From: Planctomycetota bacterium
GTDB taxonomy: Bacteria > Planctomycetota > UBA1135 > UBA2386
Reading direction: 5' to 3'
Assembly (NCBI GenBank): GCA_016793305.1
Contig: JAEUHU010000419.1
Span: 1-21,780, forward strand
Length of the DNA: 21,780 bases
Shown: positions 16,211 to 21,780 of the stretch, one piece after another
Numbering within the stretch: the first letter of the stretch is position 1
How the letters are laid out: each line of letters begins with the position of its first letter
The notes under the pieces: generated by a model
Seen by the model: the letters and a program-made list of their open reading frames with translations, nothing else
Told to the model about the DNA's origin: nothing
Database searches by the model: none
Position numbers and translations under genes: made by a program

Positions 16211-16938
16211 CGGCTGTGTCACCACGGTTCTCGTTGGTGGTCCCGATCTACAACGAGGAGGAGAACGTCCAGAACCTGCTCGCCGAGGTGGCGGAGGTGC
16301 TGCTGCCGCACGGGCCGTTCGAGGCACTGCTGGTCGACGACGGCAGCAAGGACCGGAGCCTGCAGCGCATGCAGGAGTGGAAGCAGGCGCACGCGGCGAA
16401 CTGGCTGCGCATCGTCGTGCTGGCGAAGAACTGTGGCCAGAGTGCCGCGGTGATGGCCGGCGTCGAACAGGCGCGCGCGCCGATCGTGACGACGATGGAC
16501 GGCGACATGCAGAACGACCCGCGCGACCTGCCGGCGATGGTGGCGCGCGTGCAGGCCGGCGAGTGCGACGCGGTGGTCGGCGTGCGTCGGCAGCGCAAGG
16601 ACACCTGGACGCGCCGCGTGTCGTCGCGGATCGGCAACGGCGTGCGCAACTGGCTGACCGGCGATCGCGTCACCGACGCGGCGTGCGGCATCAAGGCGAT
16701 CCGCCGCGAGTTCTGGCTGCGTGCGCCGAAATTCGTCGGCATGCACCGCTTCATGGCGACCCTGGTCCGCTACCAGGGCGGCAAGGTGGTCGAGGTCGAC
16801 GTGAACCACCGGCCGCGCGCCGCCGGCACGGCGAAGTACGGGATCGGCAACCGCATCTGGAAGGGGCTGCGCGACTGCTTCGCGATGCGCTGGATGCGCA
16901 CGCGGATCCTGATGCACCAGGTGAAGCAGGAGCTCTGA
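16207..16938 (+). CDS. GT2 glycosyltransferase, dolichol-phosphate-mannose synthase-like
   Basis: This 243-residue GT-A protein is of the DPM1/ArnC-like GT2 group. It shows VVPIYNEEEN (11-20), DDGSKDRS (44-51), the metal-binding DGDMQNDP (98-105), TDAACGIKAIRREFW and NHRPRAAGTAKYGIGNR, the 'H..R..G.SKYG' loop that closes over the donor. It has no C-terminal transmembrane helices, like the short DPM1 form. The family transfers a hexose from a nucleotide sugar to polyprenyl phosphate at the cytoplasmic face. The sugar is unknown. It begins GTG at a 4-nt overlap with the acyl-CoA synthetase stop, with GGAGG 4 nt upstream. It could feed the PMT-like and GT87-type transferases nearby, which use such donors (inference). 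Confidence 0.88.
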   Translation: MTAVSPRFSLVVPIYNEEENVQNLLAEVAEVLLPHGPFEALLVDDGSKDRSLQRMQEWKQAHAANWLRIVVLAKNCGQSAAVMAGVEQARAPIVTTMDGDMQNDPRDLPAMVARVQAGECDAVVGVRRQRKDTWTRRVSSRIGNGVRNWLTGDRVTDAACGIKAIRREFWLRAPKFVGMHRFMATLVRYQGGKVVEVDVNHRPRAAGTAKYGIGNRIWKGLRDCFAMRWMRTRILMHQVKQEL

Positions 16939-16974
16939 CCGCCGGTCCGGCACGGAACGGGCGGCGGAACGGGG

Positions 16975-16996
16975 CGCCGCAGCGAGGCCTGCGGCG
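16975..16996 (+). terminator. Strong GC hairpin after the GT2 gene
   Basis: CGCCGCAG and CTGCGGCG form a perfect 8-bp stem with a 6-nt loop, 37 nt after the GT2 stop. No T-tract follows, so termination would have to be atypical or Rho-assisted. Confidence 0.45.
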
Positions 16997-17053
16997 TGGT
17001 CGTTCGCCGGCTGGTGTGGCACAAATCCCGGTGCAGCGTTCGATGGCTTTGCA

Positions 17054-17059
17054 TAGCTT
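17054..17059 (+). promoter_or_regulatory. Candidate -10 element before the PMT-like gene
   Basis: TAGCTT ends exactly 6 nt before GTG 17066, the same geometry as at 10875 and 20262. The -35 region (GTGCAG at 17031-17036) is poor. The stretch lies after the 16975-16996 hairpin, so a new transcript starting here is reasonable. Confidence 0.3.
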
Positions 17060-17065
17060 GCGCGG

Positions 17066-18625
17066 GTGCTGACCCGCGCGTTGGTGCTGCTGCTGCTCAC
17101 GGCGATCGCCTGCCTGCCCGTCTGGATGCTGCCCGAGTTGGACGGCACCGAAGGGCGGCGCGTGCAGATCGCCGTCGAGATGGTCGCGCGCGGCGACTGG
17201 CTGGTGCCGACGCTCGGACACGAGCCGACCTGGGCGAAGCCGCCGCTGCACTACTGGCTGCTCGCCACCATCCTGCAGTGGTTCGGCGACCATCCAATGC
17301 TGCTGCGGCTGCCGTCGGTGCTGGGGGCGTGGTTCGCGGCCTGGCTCGCCGGGGAGCTGCTGCGGCGTTGGTTCGGCCCGGTCGCGGGCTGGATCGGTGC
17401 GCTCGGCATCGCCTGCGCTCCGCTGGTGGTGTTCACCTGGCCCACGGCCGAGATCGACCCGCTGTTCGCGAGCCTCGTCGCCACCTCGTTGACGGCACTC
17501 GCCACGGGCGTCGCACGCGACCAGCGCCTGCTGGTCGTCGCGTCCGGCCTGCTCGCAGGCCTCGCGATGCTGCAGAAGGGGCCGCCGTTGTTCCTGTTCG
17601 GGCTCGGTGCCTACCTGGTCTGGTGGCGCGAGCGCCGGCTGCGCTACGCGTGGCAGCACTTCGTGCCGATGCTGGGGGTGGCGCTGGCCTACTACGTGCC
17701 GCTGTGGCTGCTACGCGTCGATCCGAGCGCGATGCTCGCGGTCGCCAACGAGGAATCGGTCGGGCGGGTGAAGTTCTTCGAATGGCAGCACGTGCGGGCG
17801 GTGCCGGAGTTCTGGCTGCGCGCCGTCGCGATCCAGCTGCCGCTCGGCTGGTGGGCCTTCCGCGAATGGCGGGGTGCGCGCCGGGCACCGGTCGACAGGG
17901 CGCCCGTCGACGCCGGCGACCTGACGCTGCGCATGGCGAGCGGGGCCGTGGTCGTCGCGGTGGCCGTGCTGACGTTCTTCCCCGGTCGCGCCACGCGCTA
18001 CCTGCTGCCGAACGTGCTGCTGCTGGCGTTCGCGGTGGCGCCGGCGGTCGCGCGGTTCGTCGCGTTGGCAGGGCCGTTGTCGCCGCGCGCAAGGGGCGGG
18101 CTGCGGGTCGTCGCCGGGCTCGGTGGGCTCGCGGCCTGTGTGCTGCCGTTCGTGCCATCCACCGCGATCGGCCTCGGCAGTGTCGCCTTCGCGGTGGTCG
18201 CCGCGGTCGGCGCGCTGGCGGTGCGAACGCCGCGAGCCCTGGTGGTCTTCTGCCTCGCCTTGCCTTTGGTCGCGGCCTGGACCGTCGGTCTCGATCGCAC
18301 GCTGCAGTGGAGCGAAGGCCGGCGCGCTCGGCGGCCGGCCGCAGAGGTGCTGCGCGCCGAGATGGCGCGACTCGGCGTGCCTTCGGTGCGGCTGCCGCGC
18401 CCCGAGGACCTGCAGACGGTCGGCCACTTCGATTCGGTGTTGCTGCTCGAGCTCGGCGTGCTGCCGCACGGCGACGAACTGCTGCGTCGGCCGGTGGTCG
18501 CGCATTGGGTGCTGCACGAGGTCGGCGGGCTGCCACCCGTTCAGCTGGACGACTACGTGGAACGGGTTCGCGTCAGCTTGCCGTTCAAGTCGTTCGTGCT
18601 GGCCGAACGGGTGGGCCGGCGGTGA
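17066..18625 (+). CDS. ArnT/PMT-like integral membrane glycosyltransferase
   Basis: This 519-residue protein has about ten or more hydrophobic segments and fits the ArnT/PMT_2 (GT83/GT39-like, GT-C fold) group. The first periplasmic loop holds ELDGTEGRRVQIAVEM, in the position of the catalytic acidic motif, and AKPPLHYWLLA (57-67), the diagnostic 'KPPL.YWL'. A later segment FFPGRATRYLLPNVLLLAFA matches the conserved 'S...YY..P..P.LALL' region. The C-terminal domain (about 410-519) is soluble and probably periplasmic. The family transfers a sugar from a polyprenyl-phosphate donor to lipid A, protein or lipid-linked glycan. The acceptor is unknown here. It starts GTG with no Shine-Dalgarno and a -10-like box 6 nt upstream. 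It is coupled to the heptosyltransferase by a GTGA overlap. Confidence 0.85.
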   Translation: MLTRALVLLLLTAIACLPVWMLPELDGTEGRRVQIAVEMVARGDWLVPTLGHEPTWAKPPLHYWLLATILQWFGDHPMLLRLPSVLGAWFAAWLAGELLRRWFGPVAGWIGALGIACAPLVVFTWPTAEIDPLFASLVATSLTALATGVARDQRLLVVASGLLAGLAMLQKGPPLFLFGLGAYLVWWRERRLRYAWQHFVPMLGVALAYYVPLWLLRVDPSAMLAVANEESVGRVKFFEWQHVRAVPEFWLRAVAIQLPLGWWAFREWRGARRAPVDRAPVDAGDLTLRMASGAVVVAVAVLTFFPGRATRYLLPNVLLLAFAVAPAVARFVALAGPLSPRARGGLRVVAGLGGLAACVLPFVPSTAIGLGSVAFAVVAAVGALAVRTPRALVVFCLALPLVAAWTVGLDRTLQWSEGRRARRPAAEVLRAEMARLGVPSVRLPRPEDLQTVGHFDSVLLLELGVLPHGDELLRRPVVAHWVLHEVGGLPPVQLDDYVERVRVSLPFKSFVLAERVGRR

Positions 18626-19692
18626 CGACCGTCCTGCTGGTGCGGCTGTCGGCGATGGGCGACGTCGTGCAGTCGCTCGGGGCCGTGGCCGCGCTGCATC
18701 GGGCGCGGCCGGCGTGGCGCCTCGTGTTCGTGACGCAGGAGCCGTTCGTGCCGTTGCTGGAGGGCATGCCGGGACTGGCCGACGTCGTGCCGTTCGCGCG
18801 GCGTGGCGGCCTGCGGGCGTTCTGGCGGCTGCGGCGGGGGTTGCGGGCGCAGCGTGCCGACCTCGCCGTCGACCTGCAGGGCAACTGGAAGAGTGCCCTG
18901 GTGGCGCGCTGTGCCGGGGCGCGCGAGGCGCTCGGGATCGCCGGACCCTGGCGGCAGGAACCGGCGAGCCGGTGGCTGCTGCGGCGCACGGTGATGGGAT
19001 CGGGGGTGCCACATCCCGCGCGCATGGCGTTCGACCTCGTCGCGACCCTGGCACCCGAGGCGACGTTCTTGGCGCCGCGGCTGCAGGCGCGCGACGACGA
19101 AGTGGCGGCCGAACGCCGTAGGCTGCAAGTGCTCGGCCTCGACACGGCCCGACCGTTCGGCGTGGTGGTCGGGAGCGATCCACGCGATCCGCGGGCCCTC
19201 CGGCCACACCGGGTTGCCGAGCTGCTGGCGACTTCGGAGCGGCCTTGGCTTTGGCTGGCCGGCCCGGACGAACGGGATGTCGCGGCTCCGCCCGGCGTGC
19301 TCGTGCTGCGCCACGAGCGTGGCGAAGTGCGACGCCTGCTGGCCCTCGGCGCCCTCGTCGCGCAGGTTGGTGGACTGGTGGTCGGTCCGGACCAAGGGGC
19401 GTCGCACGTGCTGGCGGCGACGGGGGCCCGGTGCCGGGTGCTGTTCGGGGCCCAGGATCCGAAGCGCACCGCGCCGCCGGCGGCTCAGGCGTTCTTGCAC
19501 CCGGACGGGCCTTCGTGCCGACCCTGCCGGGCGCACCGCTGCCGTCGTGCCGAGGGGCCCGTCTGCATGGATTTCCCGCTCGTAGGTGGGGCAGTGGCGG
19601 AGCTCGGCTTGCCTGCTGTCGCGGGTCCTTCGGCAACTCGGTCGCCGCAGGCTGAGCCGGGCCCTGCTCCAGGGGATTCCGTGCGGCCTTGA
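18622..19692 (+). CDS. GT9-family heptosyltransferase-like protein
   Basis: This 356-residue protein matches the ADP-heptose:LPS heptosyltransferase family (GT9, GT-B fold). The N-terminus [22 protein letters not shown] (4-25) carries the conserved aspartate of the 'GD' loop. [12 protein letters not shown] is the 'iDlqg..rSa' strand. The C-terminal half has [21 protein letters not shown] and [16 protein letters not shown], the family's 'GpDtGp.HlAaAlG' with Gln in place of Thr and Ala in place of Pro. It also has the family cysteine cluster [19 protein letters not shown] 28-residue Pro/Ala/Ser-rich tail is probably disordered. The presence of this enzyme suggests LPS-type core synthesis, although GT9 enzymes can move other sugars. 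It is translationally coupled to the PMT-like gene (GTGA), and QueF follows 31 nt later. Confidence 0.85.
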   Translation: MTTVLLVRLSAMGDVVQSLGAVAALHRARPAWRLVFVTQEPFVPLLEGMPGLADVVPFARRGGLRAFWRLRRGLRAQRADLAVDLQGNWKSALVARCAGAREALGIAGPWRQEPASRWLLRRTVMGSGVPHPARMAFDLVATLAPEATFLAPRLQARDDEVAAERRRLQVLGLDTARPFGVVVGSDPRDPRALRPHRVAELLATSERPWLWLAGPDERDVAAPPGVLVLRHERGEVRRLLALGALVAQVGGLVVGPDQGASHVLAATGARCRVLFGAQDPKRTAPPAAQAFLHPDGPSCRPCRAHRCRRAEGPVCMDFPLVGGAVAELGLPAVAGPSATRSPQAEPGPAPGDSVRP

Positions 19693-19723
19693 GTCGCCGC
19701 GGGCTTCCTGCTTCGCTGCGACC

Positions 19724-20092
19724 ATGCCTCTGCCGCCGCCCGCGCCGCACGACGCCTCGGTACTCGAGACGTTCCCGAACCCGTATCCGGATCGCGACTA
19801 CGAGATCCGCTTCGCCTGCCCCGAGTTCACCTGTGTGTGCCCGAAGACCGGGCAACCCGACTTCGCGACGATCCACATCGTCTACGTGCCCGATCAGCTC
19901 GCCGTCGAGCTGAAGAGCCTCAAGCTCTACCTCTGGAGCTTCCGCAACGTCGGGGCCTTCCACGAGAAGGTCACCAACGACATCGCCAGCGACCTGCATC
20001 GGCTGCTGCGCCCGCGGCGGCTCGAGGTCGTCGGCGACTTCCAGGTGCGTGGTGGGATCACCACGAAGGTCACGGTCCGGCTCGAGCGCTGA
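19724..20092 (+). CDS. queF: NADPH-dependent 7-cyano-7-deazaguanine (preQ0) reductase, short type
   Basis: This enzyme reduces the nitrile of preQ0 to the amine preQ1 in queuosine biosynthesis. The 122 residues match the short, unimodular QueF type. They show [13 protein letters not shown] with nucleophile Cys39 and Asp46, the QueF signature ELKSLKLY (62-69) that binds substrate/NADPH, and FHEKVTNDI (79-87) with the conserved His-Glu. ATG 19724 is chosen because the sequence before it ([19 protein letters not shown]...) belongs to the overlapping heptosyltransferase frame. Family homology begins by residue 17. There is no Shine-Dalgarno and no space for a preQ1 riboswitch in the 31-nt gap, so it is probably read through from the glycosyltransferase operon. 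Hairpins follow the stop. Confidence 0.95.
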   Translation: MPLPPPAPHDASVLETFPNPYPDRDYEIRFACPEFTCVCPKTGQPDFATIHIVYVPDQLAVELKSLKLYLWSFRNVGAFHEKVTNDIASDLHRLLRPRRLEVVGDFQVRGGITTKVTVRLER

Positions 20093-20101
20093 CGGGATCC
20101 T

Positions 20102-20151
20102 CGGCCAGCCTCCGCTCTGGCCGCGGGCACGTGACACCCGGAGCGCCGGGT
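20102..20151 (+). terminator. Tandem hairpins after queF
   Basis: CGGCCAG/CTGGCCG (20102-20108 with 20117-20123, 8-nt loop) is followed by ACCCGG/CCGGGT (20136-20141 with 20146-20151, 4-nt loop). Both stems are perfect and start 10 nt after the stop codon. There are no T-tracts, as for the other candidate terminators of this window. Confidence 0.45.
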
Positions 20152-20226
20152 CCGATCGGGCTCGCGGCAAGCCGTGGCGCAAGGCATGCCTCGCCTCGCA
20201 TTGTGACGCCGCTCGAAGCGCCTCGA

Positions 20227-20255
20227 TTGGAGGTCGCGGCGGTCTGGGCTAGAAA
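20227..20255 (+). promoter_or_regulatory. Candidate leaderless promoter of the phosphatase gene
   Basis: TTGGAG (20227-20232), 17 nt, TAGAAA (20250-20255). GTG 20262 is 6 nt downstream. The nearby AGGGAG lies only 1 nt before the start, too close for a normal Shine-Dalgarno. Confidence 0.45.
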
Positions 20256-20261
20256 GGGAGC

Positions 20262-21539
20262 GTGAAACCCTCTGCGTGGTTGCGCGCCTCGTTGTGGCTG
20301 CTCGGGTTCGGGTGCCTGTGGTCGAACGTCTGCGACGACCCGCCCTTGCACACCGGGGCCTGCCTTCGCGAGGTGACCAGCACCGGAGCCACCGTGGCAA
20401 CGATCGCCGCTGCGGACTGCTCTGCGCAGTTGCGCCTGTTCGGCCCGGATGGAGCGCTGGTGCAGGAGGTCGCCCAGCCTTCGCCGCGCCGCCGGCACGC
20501 GCTTCGTGTCGAGGGCCTGCGTGCTGGGACCGAGTATCGGTACGAGCTGCGCCTCGACGGCGAGCCATTCGATGCGGGACGCATTCGTACCGCGCCGGAA
20601 GGGGACGAAGTGGCCGTTCGCTTCGCCTTGTGCGGGGACTCCGGCGACCAGCCTTGGTGGGTCTGGCTGCAGCGCACGCCCCTCGGGCACTGGCCGGCGC
20701 GGTGGGGCCTGTTCGCCGACAGTGACGCCGTGACGCAGGTCGGTGCGGCGATCGCCTCCTGGCAGCCCGACTTCCTGCTGCACCTCGGGGACATCGTCTA
20801 CCCGAAGGGCTTGCACGCGCACTACATGTCCGGCTTCTTCCGCCCGTTCGCCGAGGTGCTTCGGCATGCCCCGGTCTACGCGGCGCTTGGGAACCACGAC
20901 GTGATGGACTGCGGCGGCTTGCAGGCCCTGGCCAACCTCGGCGGCCCCGTCGGTGAGCTGACCGGGGACGCAAGGTGCTACTCGTTCGCGCGTGGACCGG
21001 TGCGAATCGTGGTGCTCGACGCGAACTCGTTCGGGCTGCGAGATCCGGAGCTGCCTCAGCACCCCGTTTTCGGCCTCCTGGAGCGGGAGTTGGCGTCCAC
21101 AACCGAGCCCTGGCTCGTGCTGGCAATGCACTTCCCGATCCGCAGCGCGTCGCGCCAGAGGGATCGTCCCGACCTCCTGAAGTGGGTGCTGCCCCTGGCC
21201 GAGCGCTGGGGCGTTGGGCTCGTGCTGAGCGGGCACGACCACTGCTACCAGCGGTTCGGTCGTCCGGAGGCGGGGGAGCTGGTGTTGGTGGTCAGCGGCG
21301 GCGGTGGCAAGGACCTCTACCCGGTCCACCCGGACAAGAAGGCGGCGGTGCTCCGTTCGGCGTTCCACTGGTGCACCGTGGAGCGGGACGGGGCGACCCT
21401 GAAGTTCCGGTCGCACGGGCTCGAGGAGCCCCTGATCGACTCCTTCGAGGTCCCTCTCCCGCAGCAGGCTGCCCGTGCGTGGCTGGCTCGAGAAGGTGGT
21501 GCGAGGCTCCGGCGAATCGAGGCTCTGGAGAAGCGTTGA
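20262..21539 (+). CDS. Purple-acid-phosphatase-like metallophosphoesterase, exported
   Basis: This 425-residue protein has a hydrophobic N-terminal export signal (WLRASLWLLGFGCLW). An FnIII-like N-terminal domain (about 32-112) ends in LRVEGLRAGTEYRYELRLDG, typical of purple acid phosphatases. The calcineurin-like domain carries all expected metal motifs: CGDSGD (124-129), LGDIVY (175-180), GNHD (210-213), MHFP with His290 and SGHDHCYQR (323-331). The family hydrolyses phosphomonoesters in the periplasm or outside the cell with a dinuclear metal centre. The true substrate is unknown. Cys18 is not in a convincing lipobox. GTG 20262 is the only start before the signal sequence. The gene stands alone, between the queF hairpins and the presumed rRNA operon leader. 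Confidence 0.88.
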   Translation: MKPSAWLRASLWLLGFGCLWSNVCDDPPLHTGACLREVTSTGATVATIAAADCSAQLRLFGPDGALVQEVAQPSPRRRHALRVEGLRAGTEYRYELRLDGEPFDAGRIRTAPEGDEVAVRFALCGDSGDQPWWVWLQRTPLGHWPARWGLFADSDAVTQVGAAIASWQPDFLLHLGDIVYPKGLHAHYMSGFFRPFAEVLRHAPVYAALGNHDVMDCGGLQALANLGGPVGELTGDARCYSFARGPVRIVVLDANSFGLRDPELPQHPVFGLLERELASTTEPWLVLAMHFPIRSASRQRDRPDLLKWVLPLAERWGVGLVLSGHDHCYQRFGRPEAGELVLVVSGGGGKDLYPVHPDKKAAVLRSAFHWCTVERDGATLKFRSHGLEEPLIDSFEVPLPQQAARAWLAREGGARLRRIEALEKR

Positions 21540-21602
21540 GAAGCGGCTGCGAGTCGGTGGAGGATCGGACCTAACCTGCTTCTGCAAATAAGCTTGCGGA
21601 TT

Positions 21603-21656
21603 GCTCGCAAAATTCTTCGCCGCTTGCTTGCATGTCCTCCGATCGCTCGCTACCTT
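21603..21656 (+). promoter_or_regulatory. Presumed rRNA operon promoter with AT-rich upstream element
   Basis: TTGCAT (21628-21633), 17 nt, TACCTT (21651-21656). The -40 to -60 zone includes CAAAATTCTT (about 21608-21617), like an UP element, in a stretch clearly richer in A/T than the rest of the window. The boxA sequence 50 nt downstream gives it its meaning. Confidence 0.5.
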
Positions 21657-21706
21657 CTCCCGCCCCTCGCACGCCGGTGACGCGAAAGCGGTCGGTAGGA
21701 GCGGGG

Positions 21707-21718
21707 CGATCTTTGACA
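21707..21718 (+). promoter_or_regulatory. boxA-like antitermination site of an rRNA leader
   Basis: CGATCTTTGACA matches the rrn boxA (E. coli CGCTCTTTAACA) at 10 of 12 positions and resembles TTCTTTGA-type boxA elements just ahead of 16S genes in other phyla. NusB/NusE bind this element to keep polymerase antiterminated. The 16S gene itself is not in the window. Confidence 0.65.
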
Positions 21719-21729
21719 TTCTGGGTGGC

Positions 21730-21768
21730 CTCGAAAAGAAGCGTGTGAGCTTTTGAGAATGCCTTCTC
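21730..21768 (+). other. Leader hairpins downstream of boxA
   Basis: CTCGAAAAG (21730-21738) can pair with CTTTTGAG (21750-21757), leaving one bulged base. GAGAA (21755-21759) can alternatively pair with TTCTC (21764-21768). Such stems are common in pre-16S leaders as RNase III processing or assembly elements. The 3' partner strand would lie after 16S and is not visible. Confidence 0.35.
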
Positions 21769-21780
21769 GGCGGAAGTCGA

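Noticed and set aside
14171..16327. Leftward open frame of about 700 codons over the acyl-CoA synthetase gene.
   Set aside because: It mirrors a full-length conserved enzyme and consists of Arg/His/Gln/Asp-rich sequence with no recognisable fold.
17017..17035. TGGCAC...TGCA upstream of the PMT-like gene, resembling a sigma-54 promoter.
   Set aside because: The GG to GC spacing is 13 nt instead of the required 10, so the -24/-12 geometry fails.
19586..19723. Longer N-terminus for QueF.
   Set aside because: It overlaps the heptosyltransferase coding sequence in another frame and is not homologous to QueF, which starts cleanly at ATG 19724.
21713..21718. Perfect TTGACA as a -35 box near the right end.
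   Set aside because: No -10-like hexamer lies 16-18 nt downstream (AAGAAG is there), and the surrounding CGATCTTTGACA fits boxA better.

Overview
The window is about 21.8 kb of dense, very GC-rich bacterial chromosome with no mobile elements, tRNAs or CRISPR arrays that I could find. The gene mix is a 3-keto-disaccharide hydrolase (DUF1080) domain protein, a giant carboxypeptidase-regulatory-like repeat protein, a DUF2911 protein, many lipoproteins, a heptosyltransferase (so an outer membrane is likely) and myo-inositol-phosphate synthase. This suggests a high-GC Planctomycetota member. Myxococcota or Acidobacteriota cannot be excluded from sequence alone, and the lineage is an inference.

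Left part (1-7000): the 3' end of a DUF1080 protein converges on a leftward block. That block runs TolB-like beta-propeller protein, two small overlapping helical proteins, a 910-residue envelope repeat protein, and an ArsR-type regulator that is translationally coupled to it. A short XRE-type regulator lies upstream of the block and is divergent from a lipoprotein of unknown function, with palindromic operator candidates between them. A GC-rich multi-hairpin element separates this lipoprotein from the next leftward gene.

Middle and right part (7000-19700): this looks like an envelope lipid and glycan neighbourhood. Leftward genes are DUF2911 protein, a class II asparagine synthetase and inositol-3-phosphate synthase. 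Divergent from these is a GT87-type polytopic glycosyltransferase coupled to an SdiA-regulated-like lipoprotein. A UbiA-family decaprenyl-phosphate phosphoribosyltransferase-like enzyme reads left. Then rightward come a full-length NDP-forming acyl-CoA synthetase coupled to a DPM1-like GT2, an ArnT/PMT-like GT coupled to a GT9 heptosyltransferase, and QueF. In biochemical logic the GT2 and UbiA enzymes would make polyprenyl-phosphate sugar donors, which the GT87 and PMT-like enzymes use on the outer face. GT9 extends a lipid-linked core, and inositol phosphate may feed an inositol lipid. This linkage is inference.

Right end (20260-21780): a secreted purple-acid-phosphatase-like protein, then a locally AT-richer stretch with a promoter, a boxA antitermination sequence and leader hairpins. 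This is the signature of an rRNA operon leader, so a 16S rRNA gene probably begins just past the window.

One recurring feature is that several first-of-operon genes have a plausible -10 hexamer only 6-11 nt before the start codon, which implies leaderless or near-leaderless mRNAs. By contrast, several downstream genes have Shine-Dalgarno motifs or GTGA stop/start overlaps.
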